Below are positions 1 through 5,962 of a DNA stretch of 7,657 nt, piece by piece; positions within the stretch are counted from its first letter, which is position 1, and each line of letters begins with the position of its first letter. Source of the DNA: Bacteroidota bacterium (GTDB lineage: Bacteria > Bacteroidota > Bacteroidia > Flavobacteriales_F > PHOS-HE28). The stretch is taken from NCBI GenBank assembly GCA_023428865.1, contig JAEYWT010000303.1:1-7657 (forward strand). Reading direction: 5' to 3'. Below the pieces are notes generated by a model. That model was not told the origin of the DNA, ran no database searches, and saw only the letters and a program-made list of their open reading frames with translations. The position numbers and the translations under genes were made by a program.

Positions 1-668
1 GGGCTATCCCCTACCCGGCCATGGACCTTGTAGGCCATACCGCTGGTGGTGCAACTACCGGCCAAGCGGCCTTGCGCATCCATGGCGATCATGCCGATGG
101 TATCGTGGTTCTCGATGTTCACGACGGGCTTGTAGTTCGCTTCCTTCAGCCATTCGAGCCATTCGGCACGTACCTCAGGTATTTCCACATCGCGGGGGGA
201 AAAGCCGGTCTCCGCTGCCCAGCGCTCCGCGCCTGCACCTACGAGCATCACATGTGGTGTGCGTTCCATCACCGCCCGTGCAATGCTGATGGGGTGTTCG
301 AAGCGTTGTACAAAAGCCACCGCACCGGCACGGCCGTTATGGTCCTGGATACAGGCATCCAAGGTCACTTTCCCATCCCGGTCTGGTCGACCACCGAGGC
401 CAACGCTCCTATTGGTGAAGTCGCTCTCCACCACCGCCACACCGAGTTCCACTGCATCCAGCACATGGCCACCACCGCTGAGCACCGCCCAGGCTTGGGC
501 GTTGGCCGCTACCCCATGTTTCCACGTGCTTAGCACGATCGCGCCCTTGCTGCGGTTGGCCGATCCGATCTCTTTCGGGGCACTACTCTCGTTAGCCTGG
601 GAACATGCTGTTGCGAAGGCTGCGCTTCCAACGGAAACGAGTTTGATGAACTGGCGGCGGTCTTGCAT
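1..668 (-). CDS. N4-(beta-N-acetylglucosaminyl)-L-asparaginase (glycosylasparaginase), partial at 3' end
   Basis: Translated by hand from the minus strand: 222 complete codons, then the frame runs off the left edge. This is an N-terminal nucleophile (Ntn) hydrolase that cleaves the GlcNAc-Asn bond of glycoasparagines. From memory of the Elizabethkingia enzyme, every key residue aligns with one constant offset of 38: W49 (Trp11), nucleophile T190 in HDTIGM (Thr152, also the autocleavage site), T208 (Thr170), R218 (Arg180) and D221 (Asp183) in HGRVGDS. GLGGRPDRDG at about 90-99 is also typical. The alpha chain (to D189) is complete; most of the beta chain lies outside the window. The leader has a twin-arginine-like DRRQFIK (3-9), a hydrophobic stretch and C22 in FATAC, so a Tat-exported lipoprotein is plausible, though the lipobox is weak (Ala at -3). 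The start is secure because an in-frame TAG lies two codons upstream. The pocket residue equivalent to Phe13 appears to be H51. It is divergent from the permease operon. Family confidence is high; localisation is inferred. Confidence 0.93.
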   Translation of the reverse strand, partial: MQDRRQFIKLVSVGSAAFATACSQANESSAPKEIGSANRSKGAIVLSTWKHGVAANAQAWAVLSGGGHVLDAVELGVAVVESDFTNRSVGLGGRPDRDGKVTLDACIQDHNGRAGAVAFVQRFEHPISIARAVMERTPHVMLVGAGAERWAAETGFSPRDVEIPEVRAEWLEWLKEANYKPVVNIENHDTIGMIAMDAQGRLAGSCTTSGMAYKVHGRVGDS

Positions 669-709
669 GGGCTGCTATCCGCAAGCTTACGACCATATTT
701 GTCGTTCAC
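669..709. promoter_or_regulatory. Divergent intergenic region, presumed promoter(s)
   Basis: Only 41 bp separate the start codons of the glycosylasparaginase (minus) and the permease (plus), so promoters for both must lie here or inside the opposing 5' coding sequence. CATATTTG at 694-701 is one mismatch from the Bacteroidota -7 consensus TAnnTTTG, but it would leave a leader of only a few bases, and no TTTG was found near the expected -33 position. No Shine-Dalgarno sequence precedes either ATG, which is normal for this phylum. No convincing operator palindrome was seen. The region is called from geometry, not from a clear motif. Confidence 0.35.
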
Positions 710-2041
710 ATGCACCCCACAGCACCTTTATCCAACGGAACCGACCGGTCGGGAACACGCGGTGCCCTGCTCGTCCTGTTCTCGCTCTTCTTCATGTGGG
801 GCTTCATCACCGTACTGGTCGATTCTCTGGTGCCACGGCTGCGCGAAGTGTTCGAACTTTCCTATTTCGAGGCTGGGTTGGTGCAATTCGCCTTCTTCAT
901 CGCGTATGGCATTGTGAGTATTCCCGCCGGGTGGTTACTAGCCCGCATCGGGTATCGTAGAGGCATGTTGCTGGGACTTACGGCCATGGGACTTGGCTGC
1001 TTGCTCTTTTGGCCAGCGGCCGGTCTGCGAACCTTTCCGCTCTTCCTGTTCGGCTATTTCACCTTGGCGGGCGGTATGACGGTCCTTCAGGTAGCCGCTA
1101 ATCCCTACGTCGCGGTGCTGGGTGCAGAACGAAGCGCGAGCAGTCGCCTCAACTTGGCCCAAGCCTTCAACAGTGTCGGTACCACCATAGCCCCTATCAT
1201 CGGTGCGCAATTCATCCTGAGCGATCGTATCCTCAGCAGCGATGCCATCGCACTACTTGGTACGGCTGATCGAGAAGCGTATTACGTTGCTGAAGCTAGT
1301 GCGGTGCAGGGTCCGTTCATCGTGTTGGCCGTGGCGCTCTTGGCACTGGCGCTGGTGGTCGCTCTCGCACGCCTACCACGGATCCTGGATACGCAGCATA
1401 CAGGTAGTTACGGGCAGGCCCTGCGGAATCCACGGCTGCGTTTCGGCGCGATCGCGATCTTCCTGTATGTAGGTGCCGAGGTGGCCATTGGTACGTACTT
1501 GGTCAACTATTTCATGAGCTTGGACCTAGCGACCATCATCCGCCAGGATCCACTGCTGAGCCGTGTGGCCACCACCTTGCATAGCCGACCCTTGGCCGAG
1601 GTGGATGCGAAAGGTGTGGTGGCCGCCTTCGTTGCGCTGTATTGGGGCGGAGCCATGGTGGGCCGGTTCTTCGGTTCGGCGCTTACCTTGATCATGCGGC
1701 CATCCGTGGTGCTGGCCACTTTCGGGCTGGCTGCCATCGGGTTGCTCCTCATCAGTATGAACTCCACGGGTGTTACGGCCATGGTGAGCATCTTGGCGGT
1801 CGGGCTCTTCAATTCGGTGATGTTCCCTACCATATTCACCGAGGCCATCGAAGGCTTGGGCGATCTGAAGCCACGCGCATCCGGCATACTCTGCACGGCC
1901 ATTGCCGGTGGTGCGTTCATTCCCCCCCTCTTGGGTAGGATCGCCGATGGCGCCGGTTTCCAGACCGCATTCGTGCTGCTGTTGTTCTGCTACGGATATA
2001 TCGCGGCTTACGGAACCTACACCAAGCGCCTTTCTGCATGA
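710..2041 (+). CDS. FHS-family sugar:H+ symporter (GluP/FucP-like MFS permease)
   Basis: A 443-residue inner-membrane protein with about 12 hydrophobic segments, the normal size for the fucose/glucose/galactose:H+ symporter (FHS) branch of the major facilitator superfamily. It should import a hexose by proton symport. Hallmarks are FFMWGF in TM1, NPYVAVLG (131-138), SRLNLAQAFNSVGTTIAP (145-162), GAEVAIGTYLVNY in TM7 and PTIFTEAIEGLG in the C-terminal half. From memory of E. coli FucP, D38 matches Asp46, Q151 matches Gln159 and N154 matches Asn162. The FucP Glu135 position is Q127, as in GluP-type glucose/galactose carriers, which argues against fucose. The context of ROK kinase and alpha-mannosidase suggests mannose, less likely glucose or GlcNAc. 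No other start fits, since the next Met (residue 29) is inside TM1. The stop overlaps the kinase start by 4 bp. The family call is firm; the substrate is inferred. Confidence 0.92.
   Translation: MHPTAPLSNGTDRSGTRGALLVLFSLFFMWGFITVLVDSLVPRLREVFELSYFEAGLVQFAFFIAYGIVSIPAGWLLARIGYRRGMLLGLTAMGLGCLLFWPAAGLRTFPLFLFGYFTLAGGMTVLQVAANPYVAVLGAERSASSRLNLAQAFNSVGTTIAPIIGAQFILSDRILSSDAIALLGTADREAYYVAEASAVQGPFIVLAVALLALALVVALARLPRILDTQHTGSYGQALRNPRLRFGAIAIFLYVGAEVAIGTYLVNYFMSLDLATIIRQDPLLSRVATTLHSRPLAEVDAKGVVAAFVALYWGGAMVGRFFGSALTLIMRPSVVLATFGLAAIGLLLISMNSTGVTAMVSILAVGLFNSVMFPTIFTEAIEGLGDLKPRASGILCTAIAGGAFIPPLLGRIADGAGFQTAFVLLLFCYGYIAAYGTYTKRLSA
2038..2041 (+). promoter_or_regulatory. ATGA stop/start overlap, permease-kinase translational coupling
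   Basis: The kinase ATG (2038-2040) overlaps the permease TGA (2039-2041) in the four bases ATGA. No Shine-Dalgarno-like purine run precedes this ATG, so kinase translation probably depends on ribosomes ending on the permease, which would tie uptake to phosphorylation capacity. The overlap is seen directly; the coupling is inferred. Confidence 0.7.
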
Positions 2042-2946
2042 TCGCAGCCATAGACATCGGCGGTACCACCAGCAAGATCGGCCTTGTGCAGAATGGTCTT
2101 GTGCTGCGCCAGACACGTATCGCTACAACCGGCCATGCCGATGACCACGCCTTTGCGGATGCTTTGGCCGCAGCCGTAATGGGCCTGTTGAATAGCGAGG
2201 GTCCAGCACGGCTGAAGGCGGTAGGGATCGGTGCCCCGAACGCGAACCAGTTCACCGGTATCATTGAAATGGCACCTAACCTGCCTTGGAAACACGATGT
2301 GCCCTTGGCGCGCATGATGCAGGATCGGCTCGGCGTACCTGCTGTGCTCGGGAACGATGCGAACGCCGCTGCACTCGGTGAATGGCGTTATGGTGCGGGC
2401 CAGGGTTTCGATGACCTGCTGGTGGTGACCATCGGCACCGGTGTGGGCAGCGGCTTCATCGTGAACGGTAAGCTGGTGCTGGGTAGTGCAGGCAACGCCG
2501 GTGAACTCGGACACATGACCATTGCTGTGGATGGACGCGCATGTACCTGCGGCCGCAAAGGCTGCCTGGAAGCTTATGTGAGCATACGCGGTATGCGACA
2601 GACCTACGCCGAGCTAGCCGATGACCTTGATCTGTTGAAGGAGGATGGTGTGAAGTGCATTGCCGATGCTGCACACCAAGGCGATCCTGCTGCTTTGCGC
2701 ACCTTCGAGGAGACCGTGCGCTGGCTGGCCGTTGGTCTTGCGAACGCCGTTGCGGTCACGGGTCCTCGACGGATCGTGCTGTTCGGTGGGATCGTACGCA
2801 GCGGCGATCTCTTGCTTGCGCCCTTGAAGAAACGCTTCCATGCGGCATTGCTGAACATCTACCAAGGTCGGGTGGATATCACCATTTCGGCGCTGCCGGA
2901 TGATGATGCGGCCTTGTTGGGGGCGGCGGCTCTGGGCGCACTATGA
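2038..2946 (+). CDS. ROK-family sugar kinase (glucokinase/mannokinase-like)
   Basis: A 302-residue cytoplasmic ATP-dependent hexokinase of the ROK family, near the family's usual length. The N-terminal DIGGT (6-10) is the phosphate-binding loop. GNDANAAALGE (105-115) carries the expected catalytic base D107. TIGTGVGSG (131-139) is the second nucleotide-binding element. GELGHM (155-160) followed by CTCGRKGCLE (169-178) supplies the ROK zinc site, predicted as H159, C169, C171 and C176, all present. FGGIVRSGD near the C terminus fits the adenosine-binding end of the fold. There is no N-terminal helix-turn-helix, so it is a kinase and not a NagC/Mlc/XylR-type repressor. It follows the permease and precedes the mannosidase with 4-bp overlaps on both sides, so it should phosphorylate the imported sugar, most likely mannose to mannose-6-phosphate. 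ROK kinases are often promiscuous (glucose, mannose, fructose, GlcNAc), and motifs alone do not settle the substrate. Confidence 0.93.
   Translation: MIAAIDIGGTTSKIGLVQNGLVLRQTRIATTGHADDHAFADALAAAVMGLLNSEGPARLKAVGIGAPNANQFTGIIEMAPNLPWKHDVPLARMMQDRLGVPAVLGNDANAAALGEWRYGAGQGFDDLLVVTIGTGVGSGFIVNGKLVLGSAGNAGELGHMTIAVDGRACTCGRKGCLEAYVSIRGMRQTYAELADDLDLLKEDGVKCIADAAHQGDPAALRTFEETVRWLAVGLANAVAVTGPRRIVLFGGIVRSGDLLLAPLKKRFHAALLNIYQGRVDITISALPDDDAALLGAAALGAL
2943..2946 (+). promoter_or_regulatory. ATGA stop/start overlap, kinase-GH92 translational coupling
   Basis: The GH92 ATG (2943-2945) overlaps the kinase TGA (2944-2946). This second ATGA junction means all three plus-strand genes are read without any intergenic base, strong support for one polycistronic mRNA. 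An alternative in-frame ATG at 2955 would shorten the signal-peptide n-region by four residues and lose the overlap, so 2943 is preferred. Confidence 0.65.
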
Positions 2947-5903
2947 AACTGTACATGGTCCATATCCATCCCAACCGAACCGTAGGTCGACCCAGTGGGT
3001 CGACGCTACAGGTGCTTTGCCTGATGTTCTTCCTGACCGCCGCGGCAACTGCCACAGCGCAGGTGGATATAGCCCGGAACCTGGTGAACCCCTTCATTGG
3101 AACGGGCGGTCATGGACACACTTTTCCTGGGGCGTGCGTGCCCAATGGGCTGGTTCAGCTCAGCCCGGATACGCGTCCCGATGGCTACATGGATTGGGAC
3201 GGTTGCGGCGGTTATCACTACAGCGACAGTGTGATCTACGGCTTCAGCCACACGCACCTGAGCGGCACCGGGGTGGCTGACCTGTGCGATGTACTGTTGA
3301 TGCCGATGAGCGGTGCAACCTCGTTCGACCCTACGGTCTATCGTTCATCCTTCAAACACAAGAATGAAGAGGCACATGCCGGGTACTATCGCGTTTGGCT
3401 TGATGAGGAGAAGACGCTTGCAGAGATGACGGCAACGGCGCATTGTGGGGTCCATCGCTACACCATGCCTCCGGAGAAGGAGCAATTCCTTGTTCTGGAC
3501 CTCAACCACCGCGACAAGTTGCTTGGTCATTCGATCCGCAAAGAGGGTCTGGAGATCGTGGGCGAACGGCGAAGTGGTTCGTGGGCGAGGGACCAGCGGC
3601 TCTTCTTCTGCATCCGCATCGGTCGCTCTGGTGGCCCCGTCGGCATAGGGCTTGAATTGAATGCGGATAGTACGCGTGGCAGCATCAACGTGAAGCGTGA
3701 AGACACCTCTGCCATTATCGTGAAAGTGGGTATTAGTGCCGTGAGCATCGAAGGTGCTCGCAAGAACCTAGATGCCGAAGTGCCGCATTGGGATTTTAAC
3801 AAGGTGCGCGGCGAGGCCGAAGCCGCCTGGAACGCCAAGCTGAATAAGATCCAAGTAGAAGGAGGCACGCGAGAGCAACAGCGCATCTTCTACACCGCGC
3901 TCTACCACAGCTATGTGGCGCCGTACATCTTCAACGATGTGGATGGCCAGTACCGCGGCATGGATGGCGAAGTCCACCACGCCGATCACAACGTGTACAC
4001 AGTCTTCAGCTTGTGGGATACGTTCCGAGGGTTACATCCGCTGATGACGATCCTGGAGCCGGAGATGACCAGCGATTGGATCAAGACTTTTCTGTTGCAT
4101 TACAAGCACGGCGGTCGTCTGCCTGTGTGGGAGTTATGGGGTAATGAGACCGATTGCATGATCGGCTACCACAGTGTTAGTGTGATCGCCGATGCACACT
4201 TGAAAGGCATCCGTGGCTTCGATGAACGACTTGCCTTGAAGGCCATGATGGAGGGTGCGCGTTTGGATCACTTCGGGCTGAAAGCCTACCAGGAGCGCGG
4301 CTTCATGAGCAGTGAGGACGGCGCTGAAAGCGTGAGCCGTACCTTGGAGTACGCCTACGATGATGCCTGCATCGCCGGATTCGCCGCACGGCTGGAAAGC
4401 GTCGGTGGTGACGACCAGCAGCTGGACTTCCGGACAAGGAGTGCGAGCTGGCGACACCTTTTCGACCGGTCTACGGGCTTTTTCCGGGCGCGTCGGAACG
4501 GAGGCTTCGCAACGGGCTTCGACCCCTATGAGGTCAATTTCAACTTCACCGAAGCCAACGCGTGGCAATACAGCCTTTTCGTGCCGCAGGACATCGAAGG
4601 GTTGATCGCCGCACATGGTGGTGCCGATCGTTTCGAAGCCCATCTGGATAAGCTCTTCTCGGCTTCCACCACCACCTCTGGTCGTGATCAGGCGGACATC
4701 ACCGGGCTGATCGGCCAGTATGCCCATGGGAACGAGCCCAGCCACCACATGGCCTATCTGTACAATCGCGTTGGTAAACCTGAAAAGACGCGCACCTTGG
4801 TGAAACGCATCATGGACGAGTTGTACCACGATGCACCGGACGGTCTGAGCGGCAATGAGGACTGCGGCCAGATGAGCGCCTGGTATGTGCTGAGCACGAT
4901 GGGCTTCTACCCTGTTTCACCGGGGATCGATGATCGGTATGAGCTGGGATATCCGATGTTCGAGTCTTGTACCATCAACTTGCCCAATGGTAATACGTGG
5001 AACATGCGCGTCGGTGATGAGCGAGCTTTGATGGCTTCGCTCCCGCGGGACACAGCAAACTATCGTGGATCCATTCCTGATCATCTGTCCCACTCAGAGA
5101 TCTTGGAAGGTGGTCGGATCCACTTGAAACAGGATCGTTCGCCACAGCGGCGGTATAAAATGCGTGACGGAATACCCCGGGTGCTCCAGGGGGCTTATGT
5201 GACCGGACCGGGGGTATGGTCTGGGGCACCAGTAATCCAAGCTGCCAACGCAACCTTCCTGCACGATCTGGAGGCCAATGTCCACGGGCGTGGCACGTGC
5301 ACATGGCTTACGGCCGACAGCACTGGTCCATGTCCCATGAACACTCCGTTCACGGTATCAACGTCGGGAGAAGTCCAGGTGGATTGGAGCGAAGTGTACG
5401 CACCCATTTCTGCTCGGTTCACCAAGATCGATGGCTCGCGTACCATCACGATCGAAAGTACCTACGCCAACCAGTACAGTGCTGGAGGTGATAACGCCCT
5501 GATCGATGGTCTGCGTGGTGGCCCGGACTTCCGCACCGGCGAGTGGCAGGGCTTCGAGGGCAAGGACCTGGTAACCATGGTGGATTTGGGTGAAGTGAAG
5601 ACCTTGGAACGTGCGGGCTTGAGCGTGCTCCAGGACCAGAAGTCGTGGATCTTCGCACCGGCGGAGATCACCGTTTCGTGGAGTGCGAACCAGCGGCAAT
5701 GGAGCAGCATCACCATTCCAGGAACGATCGACCCGATTGCAGACGGCTCCTTAACGACTGAAATGTGGGCGGATCTGAACGGGAAGAAGGCCCGTTACAT
5801 CAGCGTAGTGGCCAAGAGCATCGGGCCTTGTCCGGATTGGCATGTGGGCAAAGGCGGCAAGACCTGGATCTTCGCCGATGAGATCCTGATCGATGTGAAG
5901 TGA
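2943..5903 (+). CDS. Secreted GH92 alpha-mannosidase with C-terminal Fn3-like and F5/8 type C-like domains
   Basis: A 986-residue exported glycoside hydrolase, about 240 residues longer than a bare GH92 enzyme. GH92 members are Ca2+-dependent, inverting exo-alpha-mannosidases that trim high-mannose N-glycans or yeast mannan. The signal peptide has basic n-region residues (K2, R12, R16), a hydrophobic core at about 22-37 and a likely cleavage after ATA39. GH92 signatures run in order: VNPFIGTGGHGHTFPGA (from 48), GYHYSDS then GFSHTHLSGTG in the N-terminal beta-domain, and in the (alpha/alpha)6 barrel GRLPVWELWGNETDCMIGYH (E402), NFTEANAWQY (E537), HGNEPSHHMAYLYN (E598) and SGNEDCGQMSAWYV (D640). 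Catalytic acid and base should lie in these blocks; the exact mapping was not verified. Residues of about 740-836 look like a chitobiase/hexosaminidase C-terminal Fn3-like domain. Residues of about 838-986 (YSAGGDNALIDGLRGG, FRTGEWQGF) look like an F5/8 type C sugar-binding domain. There is no lipobox and no T9SS tail, so it is probably periplasmic. The linkage cleaved (1,2; 1,3; 1,4 or 1,6) cannot be read from sequence. Confidence 0.93.
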   Translation: MKLYMVHIHPNRTVGRPSGSTLQVLCLMFFLTAAATATAQVDIARNLVNPFIGTGGHGHTFPGACVPNGLVQLSPDTRPDGYMDWDGCGGYHYSDSVIYGFSHTHLSGTGVADLCDVLLMPMSGATSFDPTVYRSSFKHKNEEAHAGYYRVWLDEEKTLAEMTATAHCGVHRYTMPPEKEQFLVLDLNHRDKLLGHSIRKEGLEIVGERRSGSWARDQRLFFCIRIGRSGGPVGIGLELNADSTRGSINVKREDTSAIIVKVGISAVSIEGARKNLDAEVPHWDFNKVRGEAEAAWNAKLNKIQVEGGTREQQRIFYTALYHSYVAPYIFNDVDGQYRGMDGEVHHADHNVYTVFSLWDTFRGLHPLMTILEPEMTSDWIKTFLLHYKHGGRLPVWELWGNETDCMIGYHSVSVIADAHLKGIRGFDERLALKAMMEGARLDHFGLKAYQERGFMSSEDGAESVSRTLEYAYDDACIAGFAARLESVGGDDQQLDFRTRSASWRHLFDRSTGFFRARRNGGFATGFDPYEVNFNFTEANAWQYSLFVPQDIEGLIAAHGGADRFEAHLDKLFSASTTTSGRDQADITGLIGQYAHGNEPSHHMAYLYNRVGKPEKTRTLVKRIMDELYHDAPDGLSGNEDCGQMSAWYVLSTMGFYPVSPGIDDRYELGYPMFESCTINLPNGNTWNMRVGDERALMASLPRDTANYRGSIPDHLSHSEILEGGRIHLKQDRSPQRRYKMRDGIPRVLQGAYVTGPGVWSGAPVIQAANATFLHDLEANVHGRGTCTWLTADSTGPCPMNTPFTVSTSGEVQVDWSEVYAPISARFTKIDGSRTITIESTYANQYSAGGDNALIDGLRGGPDFRTGEWQGFEGKDLVTMVDLGEVKTLERAGLSVLQDQKSWIFAPAEITVSWSANQRQWSSITIPGTIDPIADGSLTTEMWADLNGKKARYISVVAKSIGPCPDWHVGKGGKTWIFADEILIDVK
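2986..3004. repeat. Perfect 9-bp inverted repeat with 1-bp centre inside GH92 signal-peptide coding region
   Basis: GTCGACCCAGTGGGTCGAC is a perfect palindrome around G2995, starting 43 bases after the GH92 ATG. As DNA it has the size and symmetry of a dimeric repressor operator. As mRNA it could fold into an 8-bp GC-rich stem with an AGT loop. It encodes part of the unusually long n-region ahead of the hydrophobic core. The symmetry is seen directly; any function is speculative, and no second copy was noticed in the window. Confidence 0.6.
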
Positions 5904-5915
5904 CCAGGTGAAAAG

Positions 5916-5947
5916 AAGAAAGGCCCAGCTTTCGCCGGGCCTTTCTT
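5916..5947. terminator. Bidirectional intrinsic terminator between convergent genes
   Basis: AAGAAAGGCCC (5916-5926) and GGGCCTTTCTT (5937-5947) are perfect 11-bp complements around a 10-base loop, which could gain two more GC pairs. It starts 12 bases after the GH92 stop and ends 15 bases before the stop of the converging T9SS gene. A-rich bases on the left and T-rich bases on the right give each direction a U-containing 3' side, so it can serve both transcripts. The rest of the 59-bp gap holds nothing else recognisable. Confidence 0.88.
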
Positions 5948-5962
5948 TGAACTTGAGTTGGA

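Noticed and set aside
21..960. Two overlapping plus-strand open frames (21-533 and 259-960)
   Set aside because: They run antisense to the glycosylasparaginase, which has all its catalytic residues on the minus strand. The second also overlaps the start of the permease in the wrong frame.
710..2041. Annotation as L-fucose permease
   Set aside because: The FucP Glu135 position is Gln, and no fucose gene (fucosidase, isomerase or fuculokinase) is nearby. GluP-like hexose transport fits better.
1526..2514. Minus-strand open frames of 132-196 codons opposite the permease-kinase junction
   Set aside because: Translations are rich in His, Arg and Gly with no known motif. The plus strand encodes unmistakable FHS and ROK signatures here.
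2038..2946. ROK protein as a transcriptional repressor (NagC/Mlc type)
   Set aside because: It begins directly with the kinase phosphate-binding loop at residue 6 and has no room for a helix-turn-helix domain; the catalytic Asp and zinc motif are intact.
3014..3020. Possible lipobox Cys (C26) in the GH92 signal peptide
   Set aside because: The Cys lies at the start of the hydrophobic core with Leu at -1, which lipoprotein signal peptidase does not favour. Cleavage after ATA39 is far more natural.
4134..4829. 231-codon open frame on the minus strand inside the GH92 gene
   Set aside because: It lies opposite the most conserved GH92 catalytic blocks and its translation resembles no family. It is a shadow of the real gene.
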